A model generated the notes under the pieces. It saw only the letters and a list, made by a program, of their open reading frames with translations, was not told the DNA's origin and ran no database searches. The translations under genes and the position numbers were made by a program. This document shows positions 19,870-32,950 of a DNA stretch of 64,000 nt, piece by piece. The DNA is taken from contig CM055108.1 in assembly GCA_029204225.1 (NCBI GenBank), positions 12,523,955-12,587,954 on the forward strand, written 5' to 3'. This DNA is from Diphasiastrum complanatum. Lineage: Eukaryota > Streptophyta > Lycopodiopsida > Lycopodiales > Lycopodiaceae. The first letter of the stretch is position 1; every line of letters begins with the position of its first letter.

Positions 19870-21770
19870 TGAGGTGCCATGTCTTGTTCTTGGGGTCCTT
19901 AAACATAATTTTTTTTTTAATTCCTAAAAATAAAAGGCCCCTTTTCACCCATATATTACGACTGAATATCGTGACGAACTTCATCTACCATCGGATATCA
20001 TGACCAACTTTACTAGCTAATGTGACCAACCCAACTTTACCAGCCCTAGCCCTACTAGCTAATGTGACCAACAAGACTTTACCAGCTCTATTCCTACATT
20101 TTAAAAAAACCAACCAAACGAACCCTAAATTCTAATTCTAATCCTAACCGTAATCATATTGGGAGAACCCTTCTAGCATTGACAGAATAGGCTTTGTAGC
20201 TTGAAACTATCTCTTTTATTTTTTACTTTAATATGTTGAATGTGCTCTTTGTGAATTTTAGTGTTTATTTCTATTGATGTTGGCATAGACTGTTTTACTC
20301 TTCCATGTGTTACATCCATGTCTAGTATGTGGGATTCAGAATAATTATTGACATGGATAGCTAGTCACTCTAGTGTATAAAGTTATTAGTTATGCGTCAT
20401 CATTCCGGGCTTGGTCAATAATGTAATTAATAATCTTATGAGGGCCCAGACCTATATATTTGGACATAGGTGCACTTGCATAGTGCTTGACTGCTATAAT
20501 GGAAGAATATGAGGTCAATTGCTAATTCAGGTTGCATGGGAATCCTAGGAAGAATTTTTTTTCCACATGGGAGAGAGTATATACTAGTGAAAACTCGCCC
20601 ATCTACCTATTGGATTTTTTGATCCTTGAAGCCATGAGCCCCTCCTCTCTTGCATTCATTCACCATGGCATGGGGGTGAAGTGGTTAGGGTATTGACTAG
20701 CCATTTCCTGTTGGTTGGGTGGTTTTTCTCCATGTGTGTCCTTTTGGATGCATGCAACAGGTTTTAGTCGGATCTTCACTAAGTGATCCTTACACTATGA
20801 CTAGCATATAACGTTAAGTGTTATTTAAATTTTCACATTGATATTTTTATTTCTATCTATGCCCTACATAGGATTAGAATAAAAACTTTTATATTTTTGT
20901 TTATTGATTCTGCTGGCTATTGTTTCCTATCAGCCTATAGCCGACAGAAGGTCTCTTCTTGGTTCTTGATCTCTTCTTGGACTATAGTGGTGATGTGCCC
21001 CACCTTTCAGTTTGGCACATCTACCAACTTGATCTCGATCCTTGACCTAGTAATGGAAGCTCAATTTGATTCTTGATCTATCAGAACTTGTATATCTACA
21101 GTTCTACAGTTTTGCTTCAAATTTCTTCTTGTTTTCTTATAGTTTGTAGATTATTACTAATCTAATCTAAACAAGAAACTAGATTGAATCTAATCCTACT
21201 AAAATCACCAAAACAACAACAGAACATATAACTAAAGAAAATGTGAATCCTACAAAGTGCTTATCACTCACCATTTGTAAGAAGAACTCCTCAAGGAGCC
21301 AAGCACAAAGTAGCATGAAATCTAAGTGGAATGATGGATCAGCCACTGAGCTCGGTACATCTACTTGATGTTAATCACAAAACCAATCTAGAAAGAGAAG
21401 AAACAACAAACAAATTCATACACAAGCACCCAAACTAAATGTATGAAGATGGAGCATAGAAGGAGATGCAGGATGGAGGATCTTTGATAAACATTTTTGC
21501 AGCATCTCAATACAAAATATATGCTATGGAACTCATGAAGGAGGCTCCTATTTGTGCCTGCAAGGGGTGAACCACAATCTATAACTTTTTGAGTTCCACC
21601 TCTTGACTTAAAAGTGAATCCCATCCTATAATATTTTAGGTGTCAGGAGACTTCTCGTAGCCTATTTCCCTTTTGATGGCTTTGAATGTGATGAATCTCG
21701 TTTTTTGCCCAACTAAATAGGTCCCAGATAAGGCCTAATCTCTGGTATAAACTTGTCCGTATGCCATCTC
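19870..21770. other. About 1.9 kb with no recognised gene
   Basis: AT-rich sequence without a sustained frame. Short imperfect repeats (TACCAGC/CTAATGTGACCAAC) occur at 20.0-20.1 kb, and a short CCCTAAA-like tract at 20122-20150 is too degenerate to be telomeric. I see no transposon ends. Confidence 0.5.
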
Positions 21771-21778
21771 TCGATCAT

Positions 21779-22235
21779 CTAAATATATTGTCCTCTGAAA
21801 ATCTTCGGACTCTTTTCTTTAGATTTCTTGGACAATTTTTCCATAGGTCTTGCCAAATATTCATCAATTGCCTTGGCACTCTTTGTATCCTCCTTTTTAC
21901 TTCTAGGTGTTTCCTCAATTCTCCTCCCAGTTGAAGTCCCAGCCTCATCGACACTCTTGTTTCGACAAGAAGAGGAGAACCTTCGATTGGTAGGTAGCAC
22001 GCACCTTAAATTATCAGTCTCTAAGGGGGTGATGGTAGGGAAACATGGTGAGGGGTTTGGTGGGAAGGTGAAGGAACTGACAATATTACAGTTGTACCCT
22101 TACACCCTTGTAGTGTTGAGCTTTGATCACCACTTACTTGGTGAGGAGCTCACTTTTTCTTGCAAGTCCACTATCGTCTTCATCTTTTTCTTTGATCCAT
22201 TATTTGTTGAGAGTGTCTTGCTTCTTGATCTTTAA
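21779..22235 (-). pseudogene. Relic of unassigned repeat family R, copy 1
   Basis: The minus-strand frame has NRRFSSSCRNKSVDEAGTS and RRIEETPRSKKEDT. These match NRRFSSSHQGKSIDKTGIS and TPRSKMEDT at 45.19-45.3 kb, and the upstream DNA (a lysine/aspartate-rich stretch then LARKSELLT) also corresponds to 44.93-45.17 kb. A shared repeat family is therefore visible at DNA level. Its protein type is not recognised. Confidence 0.45.
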
Positions 22236-22479
22236 GAAAATAGTTATCTAAATTCATTGATTAACTTGTTTTGATTGGGTGGCTGTTAAGCAGGTTTTGT
22301 TAGCAATTTGTCTTTAATGTAATGTATCCATATTTTAAAGTTAGCAAAACTCCAAAACCCCCACTTGTGATGAGCTCAAGTGGATAAGTTCTTGATCAAG
22401 AAATGCATATTGGGTGGGCACAATGATTTATTACCTCAGTGGGAGGTCGGTACGGACCTCCGAATGCATGTTGCTATTT

Positions 22480-23080
22480 CAAACAATATAGCATTGTCTA
22501 TTTTGAGGTGTATTCCGACCTTGATTAAACTTTGAGCTTTCCATAAACAAGTCTTTGCATTTATTGATTAATTTGTTTAGATTTGGTGGCCTTTTAGTGG
22601 GTTTTGGTAGCAGTTTGCTTCTAGTTTTTGTTTCCCCATCAGTGCTCACGCTATTGTTTTTTGCAAGTTGGCTGGTTTCTTTCAAATTCTTGGTTCAACC
22701 ACTTTCTTTCGGATTGGGTATTTCTTCTAGCTATGACACCACAAAGAGGTCGATGGTGTGTAGGCTATTGGCATTCTTGAATTTGATGGTTCACCACATC
22801 GTTGAGAGAATATTGTTGTGGATACTTCAAACTCAATAAATCTAAAAAGGTTGCATGAGGTTCATTTGGATTCAAACAAGTGTCAATGTATTTTGACGGA
22901 GAAAGATCTTCCTCTGTTAGACATTGACACTTGTGCAAATTTAGATGAACCACATGTAACCACTTTGAAATATTGAGTCCAAAGTAGCAGCATCCTTTTC
23001 TCTGTTCGATACGACGAACCATTAGAGGCAAGGACTACCAAGTGCTTACACACCATGGTCTTTGTCGGTGTCGTCATAGA
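22480..23080 (-). other. Unassigned minus-strand coding-like stretch
   Basis: Two minus-strand frames look protein-like: one with EEDLSPSKYIDTCLNPNEPH and LDLLSLKYPQQYSLNDVVNH (22765-23031), one with RPPNLNKLINKCKDLFMESS (22479-22685). Neither matches a family I know. A 14-base inverted repeat (22876-22889 with 22921-22934) lies inside. They may extend relic family R just to the left. Confidence 0.25.
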
Positions 23081-23405
23081 AGAGACACCCCCTCATTATA
23101 TACAAGTCACTTGTAGGGCCAATGAGCTTCTTTTGAGGTGTAATCCTCAATGGGGTTTAATTTGGATGATCATTAATATTTCAACCATTGATTTATACAC
23201 CCTTCATTTTTCCCTCATAGTTTTGACATTTTTTATCTTTTTGTTTTTCCACGATTTTATGGAACTTGCAAACCACCTTATTGTTAGAACATGAAATGGT
23301 CGTGAATGTATAGGTATTGACGTTGCTCAAAAATAAAGTATCTAGTCCTAAAAGAAAATATTATACACAAATTCATTGCTCAGTTTGCAAGGGTGTAATT
23401 TTTTG

Positions 23406-23467
23406 GTGAGCTTTTTGCGGCGAGCTTTTTTGGGCGAGCTTTTTTGTGTTCGAAGTGAGCTTTTTCT
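23406..23467. repeat. Left terminal inverted repeat of MULE
   Basis: Four spaced copies of a (C/G)GAGCTTTTT-like motif. The segment GGCGAGCTTTTTTGTGTT, then AAGTGAGCTTTTT, aligns with the inverted right end at 34678-34713 with few mismatches. Confidence 0.65.
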
Positions 23468-24080
23468 AGTATTGCTTTTTACTGAAAGGAATATACAAGT
23501 AGAGACGTATTTTTCACTGTCTCCACACAATATGGCATAGCCATTTAACCTTAATGTTGTGGATAGTACTATATGATTATATCAAATGACTCATGTTATA
23601 GATCAATCTCTGAGCTGGTATATTGGTACATTGGAGTTGCTTAGTTTGTTGTCTGGTTGTTGCTTACAACATCTTGAAATTATTTCAAAATGTCACCCAT
23701 TACAATAGTCATTAACACTGTAAACAACATGACATGTAAGTTAAACTACCAGTACAACAGTCATGGTGGGTCCAAATGAACAACCCGCCGTCACCTTTGC
23801 AAACATTTACAAGAAATGATTATTGGCAATACAAAACAACTACGTAATAGGGAGAAAGTACAATTTCATACTAACTAGACAACTCGAATAATAAAGGCAC
23901 CCCATAGGGGTGACAGACATACTATCGAACGGACTATGCAAGCCCTCTAATGAAAATAAATTTGCCAAACATTCATATGCATAATGAAAAATGTTTTTTC
24001 CATTTCAATCCTACTCACATATTGTAATGTGGCTACTCCATTTTGCCATTCGCCCCATCTAAAACCAATGACTACTTTAT

Positions 24081-27000
24081 TCATGGATAAGTTCTCCTGC
24101 GAGTGAGTGCTTGAAAGACCTCGGCTTCACTCAGAATGACTTGATGGACAAACATGTTGCTTAGTTGATCGAATCCCAAAATCCTTAAAAAAATGAAATA
24201 TATATGCTTGTAGGCAGTATATGGCTTTCTTCCAACCACTCGTTTTTGGAAGTCTGGACAAGTACAAGATGGATTGGCTTGTATATGGACATCATAACGA
24301 ATCCCCATTTTCAGAGAAGACTCTGTCTCGATTTCAAAAATCTCATGTTGTGACTGCAGTACTACTTTCTCTATTAGCACGGAAGCATTTAAGGTTAGGG
24401 CTTTTTCTATACGTGCTTGTGCCATTTTTGATACTTTTGTCCTATGCCTTGGTCGTTTGTTGTCACAAGTATTGGAGTGATCTGCTTTGTTGTGGCCTAC
24501 CCCTTGTTTGGGGCCAGAAACATCGGCAACATTACTCACACTAGCAACCTTCGCTTCCAACTGAGAACCTCCTGTAGTCAACATGTCCACCTCTGATTGC
24601 ACCAATTTTGTTCCTTCAGCGACAAACCAGATGCTTGGCAGTCTTGCTGGTGCTAGATTGATGTTCTTCTCTGGGTTCCAAGTATGGGTGCAATCACTAT
24701 TGCAAAACCACATCATTTGTTGGGACTTCCCATTTGGATGGCTTCTTGTAGGAAAAAAATGGGGCAAGTGTGGCTTTTGATGAATTTGTTATTGCACGAT
24801 TGCATTTTCCACTCTTTGGGATCCATCCCAAGCACTTCACACGACTACCAATGTTAGTTCTCCTAATTGCCCAAAATGTGTCATGTACTATGCGTTCCAC
24901 CACCTCTTGCTTGTCCTGAAAAATAGAGTCACCTGTTTGAGGGAGAGCACCTGAGGTATTAGGTACATATGTACCTTGTCCAGGTGCACTTCCATCTGCT
25001 TGAAAGATAATTTTTTTGGGGCGGCCTCTTTCCTTGCGTTCCTTGGTAACTTGAATGAATTTGGGTCTGTGACTGCTATCATCATCTATGTCCAGAACCA
25101 AGGAAGGCCTCCTCTTCTGTCGCATGTTCTCTCTCTCACCCTCCAAGTTAGTTCGATTGTGGTACATTAGAGTGTCTGTGACAACTTTATGAACTGTCTT
25201 TGATACAGTTGCTGGATTGAATGAAGTCTTTGATGAGCTTCTTTCAAATAAATTCTTCAAGCTTGGTCTAGCACCCAAATGTTTTCATGTAATATATGCA
25301 TGTTGTTTTGCACTTTGCAAAAGAGCATTTGCCATATCAGATACAGCTGCATCATACAAGGAAATCTTATCCTTTTGCCCCTCTCCAGCAAGCCAGCTAC
25401 CATGTCTGGATTCAGAAAAATTGGTTCACGGAGTATTCGCAGCAGCACTGCTATCCAACACCTTAAAAATGCAAAAAACAAACATCTCAGTAGCTAACAA
25501 CAAAAACAATTAAAAATGTTAAATGCAAATCATATTTGCTACCTTAGAGTGTGGAAAAAACTTACTGCCACCATGAAATCACCCCAATGAGCTATTCTGA
25601 CATTCCACCAGCTCAACCAGCTATCCAAAGCTGGGATATCGGACTCCTTCACTTTTGTTGTTCTCCACCACTGCCTAATTAACTTGTAATGTTCCAATGC
25701 TTCTTCCCTGGTTGTGGCAGCCCTCCAATTTTTGCATAATATCTTGTGTTGATTCATTTTTTCCTTGGGAACATATGCATTGGTGTGTCTCATGAGGCTT
25801 TGTTCCCAATGGAATAGGCATGACCTCTCACGAACACTCATGACATTGTCTGCACCCCCATTGTACACTATTCTAACTGCCCTCTAGTTTGCCTGGGCCT
25901 CGTCTGCCATGAACCAACAAAAGTCGACATTGTTGTGGCTAGAACGCTCCATGACTGCATTGAGCATCTCCCAAAATAGAATTTGTGCCCCAGTATCTTC
26001 TTCCTTCATCTCACATGTAGCTATGCTCAATAGCTCTTGCACACTGAACATGATAAAATAATAAGTTTATATTAAAAGAGAAAAGTTGTCTCATATGGTT
26101 CAAAAAGAAAATAAAAGTACCTTGGATCGTAGACATGACATGCCATTGTTGACCACCCAACTATTCTTCTGGTGTGATCAAATTGGACCCAAGCATTTTT
26201 TAGATCGCCATTGCCTGTTCGTCGCATTCGATTTACCAAATCCACTCCTGAAGTAGGTCCTTTCGTTGACATTTTGAAAACAAAGCATTGTTCCTCCAAA
26301 GAAACTTGTCTTGGAAATCTACTACCATGAAAGAAGTCGTACATTGAATTCTTCTTTAGGTGTAGAAGACTGTCCAAACCATCTCCCAAAGGCATCACTG
26401 TGTTTTTTGCCTTGGAGACCATCCGACGTAACCTGGATAGGTAGATGCAACATGAATTGGAAGTATTTCAAGGGTTCAAAAAAAGAAATCTCAAAATATT
26501 TATTTATAAATAAATGATGTACCTCCTATTTTGGACAAGAGAAATCAACTCATCCAAAAAGTTTCCAAGCTCCAAATCTCCAACAACCTCATCTGGTAGG
26601 CGATCAAGCTTGGTTAGAGTTGATGAGATCAAATCCCTTGCAATCATCATTTGTACTTTTCTAGGTCCAGCATTCTTGTCAGCCCTTACTGCCCTTTCAA
26701 CCAATAGTCAAGTGTTTTCAATACTCCTCTTTGATGTCCCAGGCTGCACATCATGTAAGTGTTTTCCAGAGTGTACCATCAACCTAGTTAGTGTCTCATT
26801 GCTTGGCATCACATAGTACACAATGCACGAGCAAGTGTCAACACATGTTGCGTGTCGTTTGCAGAAGTGACAAATAATATTTCCATTAGAATTTGCAACA
26901 TAACCTAGTGGGCATTTATTCTTCAACAAGCCTTTGAAGAAGGTTCTATTGTATTGGCCATTATCTATCTGGTGTGGACAAGACACACCAAAACATTGGA

Positions 27001-27804
27001 ACACCCCTGCACAATAACTCACTCAGACCACCCCTTTAAATGCCACATTGCTTGTTATTGGTTTGGTCCACATGTGTCCATCAAATTTATGCTCCATGTC
27101 GGCCATCAAGTTAAATTTATTGAATGTCGGAGGAAATTCAAACACGATATCACCATCGTAGAATCGAGGTACTTCATCCATTGTCATGCATGTTGGTGAC
27201 TTTTTAATTAGTCGAGAAAGTAGTGTGGATCCAGTTTGGAAAATAATCGTCAGAATGACACTACTTCCTTCCAATCCAATAGAATTTTTAGTCTCTATGA
27301 GGGCAATATCATCATCAAATTCAACTCCTTTTCCATGGCATTTTGTTGGACTATATGATTCTATTGACAACAGTGGTGAATGCACCTGCTCTTTAAAAAG
27401 TGGCGTGTCTATTTCAAACTCGGTATCTGTGGGATCCTCATCCAACACTATGGGTTGTAGGCCATGGGTTGGATGGTGAGATTGTCTGCTTGTGTTAAAC
27501 CTGCCTCTGGGGGTATTGTGTTTATACTGTCACTCAAATTTTCTTGGCTAATCACATTGTAGTGGCCTGATATAGAAGCATCTAGTATGAACTGAATATT
27601 GCCCTCTATGTCCGGGTGCTCCTTCATTGGGATCAGCAAGGGTACACCACCTTCCACTACTACTATGGCATTGAAGCTGATCAATTTATACGAATCCCCT
27701 AGTCTCCTTTCTAGATATTCCTTGTTGACAACATATTTTCCATCCAACAAGGGTACTTTGATAGGTCCAATTGCACTATTGGAAAACTTGATTGTAGCCT
27801 CCAT
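24081..27804 (-). pseudogene. MULE transposase gene, spliced, with in-frame stops
   Basis: Starts at ATG 27804 (MEATIKFSNSAIG). Order: N-terminal region; Cys/His zinc domain at 26.7-27.0 kb (CHFCKRHATCVDTCSC…HSGKHLH, GCM/WRKY-like as in many MULEs); transposase core with AWVQFDHTRRIVGW and FCWFMADEAQAN, candidate acidic catalytic residues, then CLFHWEQSL; a basic linker; C-terminal SWIM-type finger CTCPDF…YKHIYFIFLRILG, with Tyr where Cys is expected. Introns with GT-AG ends restore the frame: 26433-26522, 26044-26120, 25462-25565. Stops: TGA 27023-27025, TGA 26708-26710, TAG 25884-25886, TGA 25426-25428, TGA 25285-25287. Frameshifts lie near 27448 and 24740. The protein would cut and join the element ends in the nucleus. 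Confidence 0.7.
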
Positions 27805-29570
27805 CTTTCCTACTAGACACGTAATTTACTGAAACTCTACTTGCAAAGGCGAGGATGAGAAAAAGCCAAACACCAAATAAAAAATATTGCCAAAAAAGAG
27901 AGTCCCGATCAACTTCTCTCAGCCGTTACTTGGAAGTTGTATATTCTGGAACAAAAGAAGCATATGGCAAAGTCAAATGAGCCTACAATAACCTACAATA
28001 ATTGCCACCACCTTTAACGTCACAACCATGTCATCGTATCTTGTACAATTCAACAAAATGGTCAGACATTCAAGTAGAGCCAATATTACAACAAGAATAG
28101 CCATAACAGGCAAGACTATTTGAATCTTATGATGGATCAAGCCAAAAGTCAATTTGTTCAATAACAGACACACATTTTTCCAATCTACATTTTTCCACAA
28201 TTAACACGCATATTGCTTTTAATCTTTGTATTTTGAATCAAAAGAACTGGCAAGGAACCTCAAATATCTAGCACGGTGCTACAACAGAAGCATCAGCATT
28301 TGCCAGCTCAGATACCTAAGAAAGCGAGAATGACTGGACTTGAACTATCAACAATGAACCTCAGAGCAAAAGAAAGGTGCTTAGAAACCTGTGTTTTCTT
28401 GAATGAAACAATGAGATATGAATAAGTTCACATTTGACATGGGTTTAGGGTTTGCAGGAAAAAAAAATGTGTTGAACGAATAAAAGAACATTCATTCACT
28501 AGATTTAAGAATATCGTAAGAAATGCAAAGCCTCTATCAAAGGGAATATGGCAAGACTATAAGAGCAACTTCCCTCAATCTCCAAATTCATTTTTCATTA
28601 CAATCTACATTTCTTGACGTTGATTCTCGATTATCCTCTATGCCTTCTCTCCTGCTCATTCCTAGACTCCATCTCCCTTATTGCAATCTAAATTTAATAA
28701 TGTAACTGAGAACTGTGGACTCTGTTTGAGGGGACATTGCTGCCATCCTGATATTGTAGTGGAAATTAAGATTTATTGAGCAACAAGAGCCATACGGATT
28801 AGAAAGGAGATACTGCAGCTTGTGCAATGTGGATGCTTTATGTCCAAAGTTTGTCCTCCAAGGAAAACAAGTAATAGCTAGCATGCAATCATCATGAGCT
28901 AAAATCAAGCCCAATAATGCTCGTCCTCCTAGGAACACAAGTAATAGCTAGCATGCAATCATCATGAGCTAAAATCAAGCCCAATATTGCTCAGTAAACT
29001 TTGAAAAAGTAGCCCACAAAGACCCATAGTAATATTACTAGTCCAAGCACCACTAAGATTGCTATCTGCATTTAAAAATAGCACTAGATACTATTTTTAA
29101 CTTGGACGTATTGTGAAAGATGTTACAGTCACACACTACTTCATAGATTATCATGTTTTATGGTCCCCTTTCTATCATCCCTGCACTTGATGAGCAATTA
29201 TTGTAATAAAACTAAGAGCGTATGCCACAACACCAATGATCCTTTCTTCTTTGAAAATAAACTGTCGAGAATTCTAACATCACAAGTTAGACTAAACACA
29301 ATGTGACAAAGAGATCTATTAGCTATCAGATTACAAGATCTGTTCTAATGTCCTGTCTTTAGATTAAGAATAAATTAGGAGTTGTAATGCTCCGTATGCA
29401 TTATAGATACTTTTAAGTGCTTATTGATCAAAGTTTAATGACAAACATTTGATATAAACTACACTGTCAGCCTATATTCTCTAGTTGCAAATGATTTGTT
29501 TGACGTTTGTGGTTGCAAATGATTTGTTTGATTGATTTAATTGGTTTGTTTGCATTTGATTGGCCAGCGT
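27805..29570. other. MULE central region between divergent genes
   Basis: No coding frame. It probably holds promoters of both genes. A 70-base tandem duplication lies at 28851-28990, and a 20-base repeat (GTTGCAAATGATTTGTTTGA) at 29484-29503 and 29512-29531. Confidence 0.45.
28851..28990. repeat. 70-base tandem duplication
   Basis: Two adjacent copies sharing TAATAGCTAGCATGCAATC and flanks, differing at a few bases (AGGAAAACAA against AGGAACACAA). Confidence 0.9.
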
Positions 29571-32500
29571 TTGATTGTCAGGTCATACAATTGGAAGCTC
29601 ATTTGGTTTGCAAGTCATGTCAACATCAAGATACAATTTGCGATCGACCTGCTTTGAGCCTTGCCCATCTTCGCAAGTAAGCGAGGAAACACTGGATGAT
29701 GGGCATGTCACAGCATTGCATGCAACACTAATTCAACCTACTAAAATAGTTAATAGACTCCCTGCCGTCAACGAGTCTGATCCTTCTTTGCACGATGCAA
29801 GTGGGGTAGAAAGGGTTGGTAGTGGATTGGACAAGGATGTGGGTGAAACGAACAGAAGTGCAAGTGCATATGGGCAGGATAAGACAATGTTGTGCGTGCC
29901 TATGGCAAGGTGATACACACGGACGTCTTACAAGATGTTTTACGTTCTTTCCGTGTTTGCAACAACACTCCTCTGCCATCGGTCCCACTTTGTCATCTTG
30001 TTCTGTATGAGGCTATTTGAACAGTACAAAAAAATGTGTCAGATTTGGAAGCAAAATTTGAAACCATGGGCTACATCAAGGAACTTGGTTCATTCCTGGT
30101 GTCAGCAAAGAAATTAGGGGAGCCCGAAATGGTTGTCTCCACTTTAGATATCCAAGAGTGGGTCTAGTGTGGCAAGAGGTCAATATTGAGTTCAAGGAGG
30201 AGGTTTTGAGATGCAGTGACTGGCAACACCTGTCGAACAAAAAGTTTTTGGTCTGGGATGGCAACCATCGTGTCAAGGCACGGATGAGTAAAATCAAAGA
30301 AGGCAAGTATCCATTTAAATTCAATTTTTGCTTACATATTGCTTTGGTTGAAATCCCTTGAACTTAATCACATGCTTTTATGCATTTTTCCTACCGTGAG
30401 TTGAATGCTCGTCCTTGGATGTTGGAAGAGCGCATGAGGGGGAGCTTATTCTGGCCCTTCACTCCATTAACAGGTTTGTATTGTACAATAAGAATGGTAG
30501 AATTATTGCATATTGTGAGACGACTAACTTATCTTTTTTCTCAGATTAACCAGGGTCTTCATGCCCCACACCCTGTCCCACGACATCTTCATGATGCAGA
30601 AGTTCGGTATTTCCAACAAAGAAACTTTGTTAAAGCATGTGCCCCTTGAAGACAAAAGCTGGATGGAAGCTGAAATGAAGAGAGAAATATGAAGTGTGCA
30701 CAAGCCATGGTAAAACGTTCCGATAGTTGTCCTTGCACAACTTGTTTATAAGGTATTGTATTGATTTTTTCCTTTTGTCATTGAACATTTTGCTTGGTTC
30801 CAAAATTTTATTATTGCTCATATTGCAGGAAGATTTCAACATGTGGTCAATGATGCCACATCCAAGATAAGCAATAGCTAAGCGTGGACAAATACAGAAT
30901 CCAACACGAGACAACCATACAGGTGTGCCATTGTCCTACTCAAGCGTGCTTTAATTGTCTTCTTTAAAGTGCTTATATGAATGATGCATAACCGTAGGCT
31001 GTGGAGACAACATTTAGAGGTCGGGCATACAAGTTGGCAGTGATTGCAAACCCTGCTAATCGCCCTAGATTCTTTCACATTATATTCAATCTAGATTGGG
31101 AATCAAAGGGACTGGTTATCATGGAGGACTACCTGCAAACAATTGCGGCTTCTAGTGTTGGGCCAATGAAGTAAATATACAGTTAAATTCTCACAAAAAA
31201 TATATTTATCTGTTGGTTTTGTGACTGGCATGTTGGTTTGTAGAAAAAAAGAGGTGCTAGCATTGTTGGCTGGAAGTAAACAACAGAGAGATACCGTAGG
31301 CATGAGTTCAAACAACAAGGACTTCCAACATTATATGGCCAAGGAGACTTACTGGTGGCAAATGACTGAGATGGCGAAGGAAATTGTTGAACACTTGTCC
31401 TTTGATGGTTCTCGACTTCCAAATGGAGATGAGGTATATTTTAGGACACAACGTCAACTCCATTTCTTACATGCTTTTCCAAACCTACAAAGAGACATGA
31501 GGAATTCAAGAGCGTGCAATTGTTGAACTTGTCATGCAAGGATCAACCTCCAAGAGGCACGCATCCCAGGTCCGAGCTAGTGGTGAGCTAAGAACAAAAC
31601 ATGCCATGGACTATATAGAAGACGTGCAAGAGCCCCAACACTCCGAAGGCACACCGGTCGATGACAACACCGAAGAATATATTGCCACAAGCCCTGGTAA
31701 GATTGTCGTTAATCCTTTTATTTTGTTTTTTCATAAAAACAATGAACGATGTCATGATAATTTGAATTTGCTTTGTGTTGACAGAACTGAGATCCAAGAT
31801 GAGAGGAGAGATGTGTGTTGTTAGAGACGACATACGCAAGATTGCAAGAAAAACAAATAGCAAGCCCTCAAAAAAGCTGAAGCGTTTTTGCATGAGGAAC
31901 CTCAATCCAAACCTAACAATAGATCAAGCCCCTGCAGATGCTGTAGCCATGCTTATTTGGGCAGATTTTCCCACTTCACTATGTGTAAAGCACTACGGAT
32001 ATAGCAAGACTATTCCTACATGGAACATATTTTCTGCAGATCTTGCCGCAGCTGCATTTGAGATCGCAAGCACCTATGTTGCGGATCAGGGGTGGTTTGC
32101 TTGCACGTCCCTCCTCGAGCATTTTCCCATCATCGATTCATTTGCTGAAGCATCTGCATACAATTCACGGTATGATCAAATAGAAAATGAAATCAGTTTT
32201 TTACTTTTGATCAGTTCCTATTAATTAAAAAAAAATTCAATAAAATTGTACTATTTTTTTTATTGATCTATTTGGCATTACTCCGTCAATATTAACAAAA
32301 ACTATCAAAACGTCAGAATATGAAATTATATGAATGAAAAGTCTACCAATAGGATTTCAGTAACTCCATCGTTGCCTTAACATTCTATGCAAGGAAGGTT
32401 ACGTCAGACACAACCCACGAGAAGAGGTGAACAGACATTTGGCACAAGGTTGTTTGGTCAACTATTTAGCCACATGTTGGACTAATACATTTTTTTTTCA

Positions 32501-32950
32501 GGTTGTCCTCCTTGTCACAGCCTTGTACCATCGCACGGGGTGTCTCGCCCCTACAATCCATAGGCAAGAAGCCAATCAAGTCGATAGAAAGGCCTTCTCA
32601 ACAAAGGCCAACTGGGTTATGGACCTTAACAGTGCCACCCTCACCACAGTTGACAATGTTATTTGCTGCGGTGGCGCAGAGAGGCCTTCGAGTTTTTGCA
32701 GGTTGACTATACCCCAAAACCCAAGTTATATCGAAATTATTCTTCAAACTAGAATAATGAGTTTTCACATGGACCCTCACATGTACCCTATTTATTGTCG
32801 AGTGCAGATTCTTGGTGGAACTGCTCACACAGCCCTGAGATGTGGTGATGGACCTATTTGCAAGGATTGTAAACATGGCACGAGCGTCAGCGGAGAGTGA
32901 CAACCACTGTGTTTGTGTCGAAGAAGACAAGGACATTTTCAGCTTACTTC
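29571..32950 (+). pseudogene. MULE second gene, DGNHR-motif protein (broken)
   Basis: Plus-strand exon-like blocks alternate with stretches having GT-AG-type ends. They read: STSRYNLRSTCFEPCPSS; VIHTDVLQDVLRSFRVCNNT; KFETMGYIKELGSFLVSAKK; LRCSDWQHLSNKKFLVWDGN followed by HRVKA; FMPHTLSHDIFMMQKFGISN; RGRAYKLAVIANPANRPRFF; KETYWWQMTEMAKEIVEHLS; and DDIRKIARKTNSKPSKKLKR with DLAAAAFEIASTYVADQGWF. The WDGNHR motif recalls the DG-x-HR signature of ParB/sulfiredoxin-like domains, which is only a hint. At least two frameshifts (~29905 and ~30155) and several stops break it. It diverges from the transposase and ends inside the right inverted repeat, so it belongs to the element. The 3' part (32.4-32.95 kb) has an ambiguous frame. 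Confidence 0.5.

Noticed and set aside
20122-20150. CCCTAAA-like tract suggesting interstitial telomere repeats
   Set aside because: Only one good unit; the rest is too degenerate and too short.
22876-22934. 14-base perfect inverted repeat as a microRNA hairpin
   Set aside because: Stem is too short with a 31-base loop, and it lies in a coding-like relic; likely chance.
26708-27025. In-frame TGA codons read as recoding (readthrough or selenocysteine)
   Set aside because: Other stops, frameshifts and a lost zinc ligand in the same gene show simple decay.
29575-29988. Minus-strand frames in the second MULE gene
   Set aside because: Antisense to the better-supported plus-strand blocks; no motifs.
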